A DNA stretch of 64,000 nt from Dryocosmus kuriphilus (GCA_038277395.1 CM076193.1:73984252-74048251), one strand, 5' to 3'; positions 1 to 13,084 are shown, counted from the stretch's first letter. The notes: generated by a model not told the origin, from the sequence alone. Translations and numbers: made by a program.

Positions 1-387
1 GTGGTTTTTAAATATGATAAAAACTCACTCAACTGTTTCTCAAAAAATAAAGATCCGACTCCTTTCGCGTTAAAAACAAACATTATATATTCTATCCCCT
101 GCGAATGCGGTAATGTTTATATTGGACAGACCAAACGATATTTCAAAGATAGACTTCGTGAACACAATAATGATTGTAAAAAAAGATTCTAGAAACACAG
201 CCCTAGTTCTGCTCGCACATATTCTCGATCAAATGTTTGATTTTTCTAATGCAAAAATACTCGGCTCCGAACTTATTATAAAAAACGAATATTCAAAGAA
301 ATGTTTCAAATTACTAAACATAAAAAATCTGTAAACAAACCATCAGATACCGATTTCCTCAGTGATTTATATAAGCATCTAATTTGA
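1..387 (+). pseudogene. Penelope-like element, GIY-YIG endonuclease end (partial)
   Basis: Only the C-terminal end of a Penelope-like retroelement (PLE) polyprotein is present; the rest lies left of the window. In frame 1 the residues IIYSIPCECGNVYIGQTKR followed by FKDRLREH are the GIY-YIG nuclease core, which nicks target DNA for target-primed reverse transcription. After about base 185 the frame is lost by a stop, and the reading continues in another frame with a segment containing FDFSNAKIL and a run resembling the PLE tail (KPSDTDFLSDLYKHL) that ends at the TGA near 387. At least one frameshift plus a stop makes this a dead copy. A second PLE copy with the same domain lies at 28.6-29.0 kb. 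Confidence 0.8.
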
Positions 388-1790
388 ACGACTAATGACT
401 AAATCTTACCGTGTTAATACATTCTTGTCAATATTTACTACAATTTACATACTTTATTTTTAGATATAACATAAATTTGTTTTTACTTTTTCATTTAAAT
501 ATTACATTGTTTTTAGAAAAGATTTTCAAACTTAACGCCAGAACGTTCGATATACGATATATTACTACATATCATGTTACCAGATGAACTAACCTGTTTG
601 TAACTGACTTTCTGTTCACTGCCGAATTTATAACCTAGTTGTGCAATTATAGACCCTTCCACGTCTATTCACTTCCTAAAAATTTTTCATAACCTCACTT
701 CTTGACATGTGATTCATACTAATGGACCAGGATGTCAATGTTTCGTATTATTATTATTACTAGTAGTGCTACCACATGTCCAGCAGAATCATTAATTTAA
801 TTTAGCTAAACACAAGTTTCTTCCTTTTATACAAAAAACACGAAGTTCTTGGATATGTAAGTGTTTTATTTACTTATATATAACGTATAAATTTAGCCTC
901 TTTCTCTTCTCCATCGGTTTTCAGTTTATGCATCTTATTATTGTTGTGATGTTAACTGACGAGGCCTGGTGTCGAAAGGCGAAAGCTATTATTTGTATTT
1001 CTGAATAAAATGGACCAGTAGAACAAAGAACCTGACACCATCTACAATTGTTAACCTACACTGGTCAAAAAATCTAAGAACAACTCTATAATTTAATGAT
1101 TATGTTTTTCAGGAATTCTTATGTAATGTTTTAGACAATCCTATTCTGCAGCGAATAAATTATAAGACACTGGAGGTTTTTAAAGTTAAAGTATTATTAT
1201 ATATTTATTACCTTCAAGCGGTTTCATTTTTTATTATCTATGTTTTATTTTTTTCAATTGACTTTAAATACTCTAAAATTAAAATGATAATATATGATGA
1301 TTACTTTCAATTTATTAAATCAATCCACATTTTTACTTTATACTTTCCTCTGATAGTGACCTTTCTTTTAATTCCAAAAAGTTATATAATAACCAAAAAG
1401 TTATTAACTTGAACTCACATGCTTTCTTTATATATGAAAACTTTATAAAAACTTTAATGTCTTAAAATGCTTATCTCAACATTACAAAATTTACTTGTTT
1501 ATTTTAATTCTAAAATATATAAATTTAACAAAATCTATTTTATAAAGAAATATCTCGTCATTTTAAAAGGACAAAACAATTAGGGTCATACACATCCCAC
1601 ACATTTTTAAAACAAAACTCCTTTCACGACACCTTCGAAGCAAAAATTTTAAAATATTTGTATTAAATGATAAGTATTAGGTCTTTTGTATTCAAAGCAA
1701 ATAATGGAGAAATTTTATTGATTATGGATGTTTAATTAAATTCAATCCTCGTGCTACTCACGCTTGAGGATTGATAAATAATCCTCTTCT
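388..1790. other. AT-rich sequence without genes
   Basis: No coding frame with recognisable similarity on either strand. The first 600 bases are probably the untranslated tail of the Penelope copy. The remainder is AT-rich with scattered stops. Confidence 0.6.
950..990 (+). ncRNA. hammerhead-like motif of a Penelope-like element
   Basis: CTGACGA (956-962) fits the hammerhead core CUGANGA. It is followed by a short pairable stretch, then GAAA at 974-977. It lies about 570 bp downstream of the PLE endonuclease stop, where the LTR-like end is expected, and hammerhead motifs are an established property of PLE LTR-like sequences. I could not fold a convincing stem III or place the cleavage triplet, so this may be a decayed ribozyme or chance. 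Confidence 0.35.
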
Positions 1791-2919
1791 TCGCATCTCC
1801 CTAAATTTGAAACAGTAAAAATACCACTGATTGAAACAGTGGATTTTGTAATAACTAGTAAGCCAGTAAAATTTACTGATATGCCGGTGGAGTTTACTGA
1901 GAATCAGTAAAAAGGTACTGACGTGAACAGTTGACGGGGAAATAACTATTAAGTCAGTAATTCGTACTGGGGAAACAGTGAAAATATGTTGCGCACGGAA
2001 TGTTTGAGGTTCGCGCATCGCGCCAACTGCAATGCTGCATGAGTAATCTCTGCCACCATAGTGACTCATATGTGCCTTTCGTGCATAATGTTTTATAGTG
2101 TAGTATCACGACGTCCTATTATATAGGATGTATAATGTCTGGTATGACCTGTATGTATAAACCTCGTAAAAAACATTGCACAAATTCTTTCATAAAAGGT
2201 TATGGGAATATTGATTGATAAATTTCTTGAAAACTTAACTAAACATTTGAGAAAAAATGGTAGAAATATAGCATTTTAATCTCTCACGAAGATTGCAACA
2301 ATCTGTTAGATAAAACTCCATACAATTTTGTCAAAATATTGCTTAAACTGTTTTTATGGAATATTTCTGATAGTTGTGTGTAATATTGCAAAAAATATTA
2401 TTTTTCGCAAAAAAACTGTAGAGATAAAATTTCAAATGTTCTTTGCAGAAACCCTGCAAAAACATTCCACAAAATCTTTTATAATAGATTGTGGGAATGT
2501 TCATTAAAACATTTCTCGAGACCTTAAAATAACATTACAGAAATGATGTGCAGAAATATTTTATTCAAAATATTCTAATTTCATGAAAATTGTTTTTTCG
2601 AGAAATAGCTTTCTGTGTGTTGCACATTTGGTGTGAATTAGTATAAATTTGCGTTGTGATTATAGTGATAATTTTGTTTTTAAAAAATGCCAAGAACTCG
2701 GAGTACACATCGAGTCCGGAAGAGAATTTTGGTAATTTTAGAGAATTTTGGAGAATTTTGGAAATTTTGTAAAAGTTTTGAAATTTTTGAGAATTTTGGT
2801 AATTTGGAAACTTCTAAAAACTTGTCGAGCTTCCAAATATGTGGAAATATATGTATATATTTCTCCGCCGTCCCTGGCTTTTTCAAGGAAACACCGTGGC
2901 TTTGTTTTTGTCAAGAAAG

Positions 2920-3030
2920 TTCAAGCGGTGTAATAGCTTAGTCGGCTCAGGCGTGCGGTATATTTATACATATGGTTAGGTAGTTTTAGTTATGCTAGGT
3001 AGGGTTCGAATCCTCAGCGGGTGCGATTTT
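2920..3030 (+). repeat. tRNA-derived SINE or tRNA relic
   Basis: A pol III box A (TAGCTTAGTCGG, 2934-2945) and box B (GGTTCGAATCC, 3003-3013) are present at roughly tRNA spacing, followed by CTCAGCGGGTGCG. The cloverleaf is not intact, and the sequence runs into a (TA)n tract. This is best read as the head of a tRNA-derived SINE rather than a functional tRNA. Confidence 0.55.
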
Positions 3031-3049
3031 TTATATTAACTAAGCGTGC

Positions 3050-3150
<101 letters not shown>

Positions 3151-4103
3151 TAAATGCTTGTGCAATTACATATGTAACTTTAAACATAATTTAAGTGCAG
3201 CCATAATATATAAAACAATTTTTTTTTTCGCAGATTCATCTAAATTGTAGGTAAATTGCTAAATTTGACTACAAAATTTTAATAGCATTTCGAAATGTTT
3301 TGAAGAAATTAAATGCATAATTGTAGAGATTTTGCATGTAATATTTTAAAAATATTTAAATAACATTTCACAAATATTTCACGCAATATTTTGCACGATC
3401 TGTGCAAGAGACATAGTATCTTTATTTCAGAAACATTTCTTCGAAATGTTTCAAAAATGTTGCAGACCTTACAAGAAACCTTGCAGAAATCTTGCAGCAA
3501 TATATCATGCTGGTGGGTAGTTTTTAGCAGATCCCTTTTGCTGAAAATTATTACCTAGAAAAAATTTAGGGGTTAGTAAATGGGGGAGAGAATTTTTAAA
3601 TGTTTACTGGAATTCCAATGGCAAATTACTGATTGCCAGTAAAAACTTACTGAATATTTCAGAATAAATTACTGGACCTATACCAGTAAAAAAGTACTGT
3701 TTTATCCAGTGGCAAACTACTGATTTCCAGTAAAGACTTACTGAATATTTTAGAACAAATCTATTAGACCTACCAGTAAAAAAGTACTGATTTATCCAGT
3801 TGAATTTGTCTTACTAGTAAAACAGTAATACTCACTGGTGCTTACAGTTACTTTTTACTGATTCACATTGGAAGCCTCAAAACTGGTGGAAACAGTAGAA
3901 TTTTGCTGTGAATCAGTGAGTTTTTACTGTTTCAAATTTAGGGCGCAAACAAAAAGTATGAAGGTCCTTGTCTTACCGATGTTTCTTTATAAATTATTTA
4001 TTTATTGTATACAAATTAATATATATGTATATACAAATTTAATATAAAAATCTTAAATGTAAATAGTATTTTCTTATCAGTGTCACGATAAGGCGTTGAG
4101 TAT

Positions 4104-5024
<921 letters not shown>

Positions 5025-5025
<1 letters not shown>

Positions 5026-5660
5026 GCGATCGTATAATGTCCCGAATACCTGAAAATAAAAATTCGAAAATAAAAATTGTGATCGAAATGTTATATTTAA
5101 GACTCTTTTCCACTCAACCCAAGAGGTCGAGACTTTTGCGCATTTTTTTCACGTGGTTTCCTCAGTAGGTCTAATCCACGATGTTAATTATTCTTGTTAT
5201 TCGTCAAACAAGCAGATTCCGGAGTGTTTTCATCCCCTAGCTAGGGGATGAAAACATGATAGGGGTTAATTGCAGGATGGAAAATTGGAACTCCAAAAAT
5301 CTTATTTCGAAAAAACCGCGCAAAACATTCACCCCCAAGGGTGGGTCTGAGAGAAGAATGCAAGAGCAAAAGTATTATGTATTGTAACATAATTTTATAG
5401 TTCGAATTCCTTTTTGAAAGATCTGTGTAAATTTTCGCTATTGGTATTTCCCTTAGTTATTTGTGGTTTTGAGTTACTTTGAATTTTTTCCCTTCTAATT
5501 CATGCTTTTTTTACACCCAAACATGGCCTCAATCTCAAATTTCGAGTACTGCGAGTTGAATATTTTATTCACAGGAGATGATTTTACCTTGATTTTAATA
5601 GCGTTGTTGCAATTCGAACGGGCTCGTCAATGCAGTTTTGTTCATTGAGAGTTGATGTTC
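5025..5660. other. non-coding, with a perfect 32-bp palindrome
   Basis: No gene recognised. Bases 5225-5256 form a perfect inverted repeat with no spacer (each arm TGTTTTCATCCCCTAG), able to form a hairpin or cruciform. Confidence 0.7.
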
Positions 5661-5672
5661 TTTTTGCTTTTT

Positions 5673-5972
5673 CTATGTCCTGTTCAAAAGCTCGAGCCCA
5701 GCAACAGTGATTGGATGCAGTTTTGGTAGGACCTTAAAACTAGCCCTAATCACCCTCCCTTGGAACTTAACTTCTAAGGAAACCCTAGGAATTAGGATGG
5801 GTTCATTTTCCCCTATTTGATAAGTTACGATACTCTTATGAATTCGCAGATCTCGGAATTTGAAATAGTTTGCCTCTAAGAAGTCTCTAGAAATGAAACT
5901 TTCTCTGACCTTACTCTCTAAAGTTGAAGCAGTAAAATTTATACTTAATTGATAAGTAGTTCTGATTTTCAC
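5673..5972 (-). pseudogene. possible LTR-retroelement protease fragment
   Basis: A 99-residue frame carries RESFISRDF, then LIPRVSLEVKF, VIRASFKVLPKLHP and ITVAGLELLNR. This resembles the C-terminal part of a Ty3/gypsy aspartic protease, where a final I(I/V)LG-D-hL-like strand follows a V(L)P motif. The catalytic DTGA segment is absent: the N-terminal side runs into the CTCTAAAG terminal repeat of the adjacent MITE, which probably interrupted the gene. No RT or RNase H follows. The identification rests on pattern resemblance only. Confidence 0.3.
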
Positions 5973-6391
5973 TTCTGAAACAGTAAAGTATAACTAAAAA
6001 ATAAGTAAAAAATTTACTTCTCATAAAAATTAAGCTGTATTTTACTTTTGAATAAGTCAAAATTTAACTGTTTCTAGAATAAACTGCAGAATAAGTCAAA
6101 TCTCACTGATTTTTAAGTGCATATTGACTAATTTAGCAGTGAATGTTTACTTATCTATCAAGTAAACGTTCTTGGGCATCCTAAAAGAATAACGTAGTTT
6201 TACTGTTTTCAGAAGTGCATATTGACTGATTTGAAGAGTCACTATTAACTTATTTAAAAAGTTATACTTTTTGACTGTTTTAATTAGTGAATAGTTACTG
6301 GTTGACAGTGAACGACATTTCATTAACGCCATTAAGTCAATATTCACTTATAATCAGTAAAATTTTACTGTTTCAACTTTAGAGAGTAGGT
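5916..6391. mobile_element. short TIR element (MITE) with CAGTAA motifs
   Basis: CTCTAAAGTTGAAGCAGTAA at the left is matched inverted by TTACTGTTTCAACTTTAGAG at the right. AGTAA/TTACT-like motifs recur inside, as in the 1.8-3.9 kb element, so the two are probably related families. It is about 475 bp with no coding capacity. The inverted repeat runs a few bases beyond the core on both sides (TACTCTC... / ...GAGAGTA), so the exact ends are uncertain. Confidence 0.6.
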
Positions 6392-6658
6392 TCGACGCGC
6401 ACCGAGGATTCAATGAACGATAATTCCCTTCTTCGAGGATTCATTTGACAATTCAAGCTAAATAATTTACCGTCATTTTTCTTTTTGATAAAATATTTAG
6501 ATGGTGGTTTCACTTGAGCGCATGCAGAGTTGCTTAATTCTTGATTTTCCGAACGTGTCTACCACCCCTTGGATTTACCCACAATTATTCATTTTATTAA
6601 GGTCACGCAGAAATCGTTAATTCGTATAATTCTTGCCATACCTCCAGGAGTTCTAATT

Positions 6659-7060
6659 TCCATCTGCGCATGCGTCCGTTACCGACGCCGGTGTTTTCCT
6701 CGGTTAGCGTTACCCTCAGTCCCTTCTTGATATTATAATATATCAAACTCTTCTTTTTTTAAAATAAATTTATATTAACTCTTATCCTATAGATTCCCTC
6801 AAATTGAATTACTTCGAAATTAAAATTTTCAAAACAAAACAAATAAAATAAGATAAAATAAGTAAAATAAATAAAATAAAATAAATAAAAAAAAACAAAA
6901 TAAATAAAATTAATAAAATTAATAAAATTAATAAAATAAATCAAATAAATCAAATAAAGTAAAATAAAACAAAATGAAATAAAATAAAACATAATGAAAA
7001 AATAATATATAATAGAGTAGAATAAAATAAAATAAAAAACAGAAAAAAAAACGAAATGAA
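6659..7060. repeat. direct repeat copy 1 with A-rich tail
   Basis: The segment beginning CATCTGCGCATGCGTCCG and running about 170 bp recurs at 7,261-7,430 with small differences. Here it is followed by about 220 bp of (ATAAA)n-like sequence. The head-plus-A-rich-tail layout resembles a SINE or a LINE 3' end. Confidence 0.6.
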
Positions 7061-7260
7061 AAATGCAGATTCATGTCAGGGAATCAGCCTCGGTCGATAT
7101 GTCAGGGATATACATTACCTTAATTTTCGATCTACATTACCTACCTCAGCTACAATCTTTGAACTTGATACAGGTTGCTTGGAGGGGACATTCCTAAATT
7201 CTAACCTAAATGTGTGCAGCAATAAGTGAGGGTGACTTTTTTAATCTCTATACGGGAAAC

Positions 7261-7475
7261 CATCTGCGCATGCGTCGGTTACCGACTCTGGTGTTTTCCT
7301 TGGCTAGCATCACCCTCAGTCCCTTCTTGAAATTATAATATATCAAATTCTTCTTCTTAAAAATATATATTCTATTAACTCTTATCCTATAGCTTCCCTC
7401 AAAGTGACTTAGTTCGAATTTAAAATTTTTAAAAATAAAGATATAAAATAAATTAAATAAATTAAATAAAATATG
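7261..7475. repeat. direct repeat copy 2 with A-rich tail
   Basis: Second copy of the 6,659 unit (CATCTGCGCATGCGTCGG...), again ending in AAATAAATT-rich sequence that abuts the outer edge of the giant palindrome at about 7,441. Confidence 0.6.
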
Positions 7476-7998
7476 ACCTCGAACGACACGTCAGGGTTCT
7501 AACTTACCGACCCCGAGACTCAGCCTTATGATTTCCTCAACTTTATTAAATGTTAAAGACTGATACCTAAAAGCCCCTATATTCTAGATACGTTTTGAAA
7601 ATTTCAATAAATATTTTCTAAACAATAGTATATATATTTTTTCATACACATTGCTACTATTTCGACTTCATCCAATGATGATTCCTACATTTTTTTAAAT
7701 AATAAAATTGGAAATTCTACCTACCCTTCTCCACTTAATTTTAATTTAGTTTATCAATAAATCCTCTTAAAATACATTTTCCTATATTCTCCTTTTGAAT
7801 ATTCGTGCGCTTTATCTTATCAGAAAACAGCGGCACTGGAATCTGTACACTCCCACCTAAGGTCCTGCTCTAAGTGGGACAAGCCAAACCCCGGGTCATA
7901 TTTATGAGTTTGTACGCATTTACAGATGAGTTAAAATTAATCTATTCTAAGACGAAATAAGAATCCCTGTATTAGCTCCTTAACAAATTTATTTATTA

Positions 7999-8277
7999 TT
8001 ATGTTACATAATTGAACTCAACATTGTTATAAGCTCCACCTAGGTAGTTCATTCGCAGCTTCTTCGAGACGGCGGCTTCTTGCATCTTTTCCAACATCGT
8101 AGTGTCTCCGTCGAAAACCTTCAAGAGCCTTCCTGGTAGCAATACGGTGAAACTCTTCTCCAATTCTACTACAATCTTGGCACCATATTTCGTCTGGACT
8201 CTGCAGATGTTTGTCACATCATACGTCTGATTAAGAGTCAACTCAGACATCGGCCTCGTGGGTAGGAAGCTCTCCAT
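7999..8277 (-). CDS. unrecognised 92-aa protein, left-arm copy (gene 2)
   Basis: Not recognised as a named family. It begins MESFLPTRPMSELTLNQTYD and continues with VTNICRVQTKYGAKIVVEL, SFTVLLPGRLLKVFD, then LRMNYLGGAYNNVEFNYV. The beta-rich alternation and size suggest an OB-fold-like or other small nucleic-acid-binding protein; that is inference. The frame is open upstream of the Met for at least eleven codons in both copies, so the true start could be earlier. An upstream TTTAAAAGTAGG is kept in both arms and may be the promoter. Transcription runs outward from the palindrome centre, downstream of gene 1. About a dozen residues differ from the right-arm copy, mostly conservative, with no stop in either. 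Confidence 0.55.
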   Translation of the reverse strand: MESFLPTRPMSELTLNQTYDVTNICRVQTKYGAKIVVELEKSFTVLLPGRLLKVFDGDTTMLEKMQEAAVSKKLRMNYLGGAYNNVEFNYVT

Positions 8278-8750
8278 ACGACCAATCGAATTAAATTGCG
8301 CTAGATCCAGTTTGCTGTTCTTGGAGAGGAATACTTGTTACAAGGTTCTGATGGTGAAGAGCTGAAGGTTCTGGTGATGATTCCGCAGACTCTGGAGATG
8401 CTAGAATAAAGAAATTGCTCCGGAGACCCTACTTTTAAAGGTTGATACCCCCACCTATCTCGAACTCAGATTCTCCTACCTACCTCGACCTCCAATTCAG
8501 CGCCTGCGTAAAGAACTGAGGTGGCGTTTATTGAAATCGAACTTGGAGCTAATTTAAAAATTAAAATTAAAATCGAATTTAATTTATCTTAAAACTAATT
8601 TAATTTATTATTTAAAAGTGATTAATTTTAATTAATTACTTAAAATAATTGATTAATAGGAGAGGTATTTTAGACATAAAATTCTCATATTTATTCTGTT
8701 AAAATAACATTCATTCATAAAATCTTAAACAAATTTTTATAAAATACAGT

Positions 8751-9296
8751 CTAAATTATTGCAATATTATTATTAGTATCTACTTCATCTACATTATTTG
8801 GAGTACAGTTAAGTGTAGGCTGATGTGAATAATTTAGGTTCCAAGTTTTGACGACCATCAGATTATGTACTGCACAATTGCTCGTATGAAAAGTGTGATG
8901 ACTACATGAACTGGCAGATTCCTGATTCATTTTCTTCAATGAAGTACAGTCAAATTCATCCAAATCTTGAAAATTGATGATAAACTTTTCAAGCCATCTT
9001 TTCTTCTGTAGATCTTTAACGTAGATTGTGCGAACACCTGCTAATGTTTCTTTAAGTATCGTTCTAACTTCTTCGTAGGGTGTATCTCCAGCATTCCACT
9101 CAATTCCATGGTAATTGTACATAAGCCATAGATTTTCACTCTTATATCTTCCTGGTAGTGAATTCCAGCTGCAGGGTGATTCGAAGAGGAAGGCTAATGG
9201 TTGAGCATCTTCCTGGAGAGATAATATGGCCAACTCCTTGAAGACAAACTCGTTGCAGGATCACTTGAAGTCTTGGATGTCTACGATGAACTCCAT
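8751..9296 (-). pseudogene. unrecognised ~181-codon gene with in-frame TGA, left-arm copy (gene 1)
   Basis: The ATG at 9,296 follows CCTGTCAAG. Codon 12 is TGA (9,263-9,261). Beyond it the frame stays open to 8,751, reading LAFLFESPCSWNSLPGRYKS, LWLMYNYHGIEWNAGDTPYE, then IYVKDLQKKRWLEKFIINF and a Cys/His-rich stretch CSHHTFHTSNCAVHN. I cannot name the family. The aromatic/His-Gly core (NYHGI-W) and the late CxHH...C pattern look like a folded enzyme or zinc-binding protein. The same TGA occurs at the same codon in the right arm, so it predates the inverted duplication or is tolerated. A weak TATA (GTATAGAAAAG) and the initiator TCAGT lie upstream. Confidence 0.5.
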
Positions 9297-9372
9297 CTTG
9301 ACAGGAACTGATTTTTTCAGCCAGAGGCTGCTTTTCTATACACTTTTGTCAACCCTCCACTCCTCGATATTA

Positions 9373-9392
9373 CCCCCCCCCCCCCCCCCCCC
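9373..9392. repeat. C20 tract, mirrored by G tract
   Basis: Twenty consecutive C, mirrored in the right arm by G18 at 13,036-13,053 at the same place upstream of gene 1. It is therefore part of the ancestral unit. Confidence 0.9.
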
Positions 9393-9540
9393 ACTATCTT
9401 CCGATAGATAAATATCGCAGTATTTGACTTTTTAAACTGCTTCTAAGTAACTAAGTCAATATTTCTTTTTTTATTATAGTATAAATAATTCTGTTCTCCA
9501 ATCTGAATGCATGAGCTTTCTCAAAACTTGTTTAAATTAA

Positions 9541-10441
9541 CCGAGGAGGAGGAGGAGGAGGAGGAGGAGGAGGTTTAGCATTACACCAACATTACATTAA
9601 CATTACTTTCGCATTACTTTAACATTACTTTAACTATACTTTAGCATTAGTTTAATATTACTTGAGGAGGAGGAAGAGGAGGTTTAACATTACTTTAAAA
9701 TTACATTAACATTAATTTAACATTAGTTTAACATTACTTTAACATAACTTTAACCATACTTTAACATTAGTTTAACATTACTTGATGCTGAGGAGTAGGA
9801 GGTGGTTTAATATTACTTTAACATTACACTAACATTACTTTAATATTAGTTTAACATTAGTTTAACATTACTTTAACATTACTTTAACATTAGTTCAACA
9901 TTACTTTAACATTACTTTAACTATGCTTTAACGTTAGTTTACCATTAGTTTAGCGTTAGCTCAACGTTAATTTAACATTACATTAAAGTTATTTTAACTT
10001 AAGTTTAACGTTAGTTTAACGTTACTTTAACGTTGGTTTAGCGTTACTGTAACATTACTTGAGGCGGAGGAGGAGGAGGTTTCAAATTACTTTATCAGTA
10101 CATTAACATTACTTTAACATTAGTTTAACATTACTTTAAAATTACATTAACATTAATTTAACAAAAGTTTAACATTACTTTAATATTAAATTAACGTTAC
10201 TTTAATATTAGTTTAACATTACTTTAACATTACATTAACATTACTCCAACGTTACATTAACATTACTTTAACGTTAGTTCAACATTAATTTAACATTACT
10301 TTAACGTTAGTTGAGCATTATTTTAACGTTAGTTTAACATCAGTTTAACATTGCATTAACATTACTTTAACATTAGTTTAACATTACTTTAACATTACTT
10401 TGACTATACTTTAACGTTAGTTTAATATTACTTGAAGAGGA
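9541..10441. repeat. left-arm degenerate array of TTTAACATTAC and GAGGAGG
   Basis: Dozens of imperfect repeats of an 11-13 bp unit (TTTAACATTAC, TTTAACATTAGT) are punctuated by blocks of (GAG)n-like sequence. The complementary array lies in the right arm at 11,415-12,890. Confidence 0.9.
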
Positions 10442-10450
10442 GGAGAATCA

Positions 10451-11398
10451 TTATTTATCTGAAACAAGTAGGTACTGAAATATGTTGTATTCAGTTATTA
10501 TTACATACCATAAATCATATGTTAGATGTTTAAAAAGATGTGATGAGTGGGAGGAGTATGTGGAGGATGATCATTGCTCAAGAGTTTATTCAAGATTCGA
10601 TCATTTGAAAGACATGAGAAATACTCTTGCCTATCAAAGGATCATGTGTTTGATGATGAGAGAGGCCTTCACCAAATTACCAAGATACCTTGTTCCAGCT
10701 CTAAAAATATCCCTAAAATTTCAAAATTGCAGTTTGTGCAATCGAATCATACCATTCTCCCTATTCCAGCTCTAAGAGCGTTCCCTCAAATTTCACAAAT
10801 TACAATCTATGCAATCAAATCATACCATTCTCCCTGCTCCAACTCTAAAGACTTCCCCCGAAATTTATTTCTTCAGTTCCAGCTGTTAAAAACTGAGGAA
10901 TATGAGGTGGATAAGGACCATATGCAAGCTCATAGTCCTCACCCGCCTTGTCCTCAATTTTTGTCAGCTGGAACGAGGGAAATAAATTTCGGGGAAGTCT
11001 GTAGAGTTGGAGCAGGGAGAATGGTATGATTTGATTGCATAGATTGTAATTTGTGAAATTTGAGGGAACGCTTTTAGAGCTGGAATAGGGAGAATGGTAT
11101 GATTCGATTGCACAAATTGCAATTTTGAAATTTTAGGGATATTTTTAGAGCTGGAACAAGGTATCTTGGTAATTTGGTGAAGGCCTCTCTCATCATCAAA
11201 CACATGACCCTTTGATAGGCAAGAGTATTTCTCATGTCTTTCAAGTGATCGAATCTTGAATAAACTCTTGAGCAATGATCATCCTCCACATACTCCTTCT
11301 ACTCATCACCTCTTTTTAAACCTCTAACATATGATTTATGGTATGTAATAATAACTGAATACAACATATTTCAGTACCTACTTGTTTCAGATAAATAA
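10451..11398. repeat. inner hairpin of the palindrome
   Basis: TTATTTATCTGAAACAAGTA (from 10,451) is matched by its complement ending at 11,398. The arms stay nearly identical toward a short unpaired centre near 10,915-10,940. Mirrored ORFs here (10,482-10,775 + and 11,074-11,289 -) carry ERHEKYSCLSK-like text in a second frame; their similarity is only that of the DNA arms. This is the most conserved part of the palindrome. Confidence 0.85.
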
Positions 11399-11414
11399 TG
11401 GTTATCCTGTCCTT

Positions 11415-12890
11415 CTCCTCCTCCCCTTCCTCCTCAAGTAATGTTGAATTATGTTAAAGTATAGTTAAAGTAGTGTTAATGTAATGTTCAACTAATGTTA
11501 AAGTAATGTCCATGTAATATTAAGGTAATGCCAAACCTCCTCCTCCTCCTCCTCCTCCTCCTCCTTAAGCAATGTTAATCTAACATGAAAGTATAGCTAA
11601 AGTAATGTTAAAATAATGTTGAACTAATGTCAAAGTAATTTTAATGTAACGTTAAATTAATGATAAACCTCCTGCTCATCCTCCTCTTCCTCTTCCTCCT
11701 CCTCAAGTAATGTTCAACTAACTTTAAAGTATAGTTAAAGTAATGTTAAAGTAATGTTAAACTAATGTTAAAATAATGTTAATGTAATGTTACCCCTCCT
11801 CCTGCTCCTCCTACTCCTTCTCCTCAAGTAATTTTAAAGTAACGTTAAACTAGCGTTAAGCTAACGTTAATGCAATGTTAAACTAACGTTAAACTAATGC
11901 TAAACTAACGTTAAAGTATAGTTAAAGTAATGTTAAACTAAAGTTAAAGTAATGTTAATGTAACGTTAAAGTAATGTTATTGGAAACTTAAAGTAATCTT
12001 AAACCTCCTACCCCTCCTCCTCCTTCTTGTCCTCCTCCAGTAATGTTAAACTAATGTTAAAGTAATGTTAATGTAATGTTAATGTAATGTTGAACTAATG
12101 TTAAAGTAATTTTAATGTAACGTTAAATTAATGATAAACCTCCTTATCCTCTTCCTCCTCCTCCTCCTCATCAAGTAACGTTAAATTAATGTTAAACTAA
12201 TATTAAAGTAATGGTAATTTAATGTTAAAGTAAAGTTAAAACCTCCTTCTCCTCCTCCTCCTCCTCCTCCTTCTCAGGCAATGTGGAAGTAACGTTAAAG
12301 TAACATTAAACTCACCTTAAAGTAACATTAAACTAACTTTAAAATAAGGTTAATGTAATGTTAAACTAAATTTAAACTAATGTTAAACTAATGCTAAACT
12401 AACGTTAATGTATAGTTAAAGTAATGTTAAAGTAATGTTAAAATAATGTTAAAGTAATGTTAATATAACGTTAAAGTAATGTTAGTGTAATGCTAAGGTA
12501 ATGTTAAACCTCCTCCTCCTCGTCCTCTCCTCCTCCTCTTCCTCCTCAAGTAATGTTAAACTAATGTTAAAGTAATGTTAAACTAATGTTAGACTAATAT
12601 TAAAGTAATGTTAATGTAATGTTAAAGTAACGTTAAACTTATTTTAAATTAGTGTTAATGTAGTATTAAAATTATGCTAAACCTCCTCCTCCTCCTCATC
12701 ATCATCATCATCATAATCAAGTAATGTTAAACTAATGTTAAAGTATGGTTAAAGTAATCTTAATGTAATTTAAAGCTAAAGTTAAATTAATGTTAATGTA
12801 ATGTGAAAGTAATTTTAATGTAATGTTAAAGTAATGTTAATGTAATGTTGATGTAATGTTAAACTTCCTCCCCCTCCTCCTCCTCTGTTG
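11415..12890. repeat. right-arm degenerate array of GTAATGTTAAA and CCTCCTCC
   Basis: Inverted counterpart of the left array but about 1.48 kb instead of 0.9 kb. Units are GTAATGTTAAA-like, with at least eight CCTCCTCC blocks. Unequal expansion in one arm explains the off-centre gene positions. Confidence 0.9.
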
Positions 12891-13084
12891 ATAGAAACAA
12901 GTTTTGAGAAAGCTCATGCATCCAGATTGGAGAACAGAATTATTTATGCTATAATAAAATAAGAATTATTGACTTAGTTACTTAGAAGCAATTTAAAAAG
13001 TCAAACACTGCGATATTTATCTATCGGAAGGTAGAGGGGGGGGGGGGGGGGGGTATTTTGGAGTGGGGGGGGTTGACAGAAGAC

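Noticed and set aside
2680..2941. Frames of 68-84 residues on both strands
   Set aside because: They come from AATTTTGG-type low-complexity repeats with no domain pattern.
2930..3030. Functional tRNA gene
   Set aside because: Boxes A and B are present but the arms do not pair into a cloverleaf.
10482..11289. Mirrored frames in the inner hairpin as a third gene pair
   Set aside because: Frames overlap, cross the palindrome centre and show no conserved protein pattern beyond the DNA identity of the arms.
9541..12890. Possible CRISPR or satellite-type regular array
   Set aside because: Units are degenerate, have no unique spacers of constant length, and lie in a eukaryotic palindrome.
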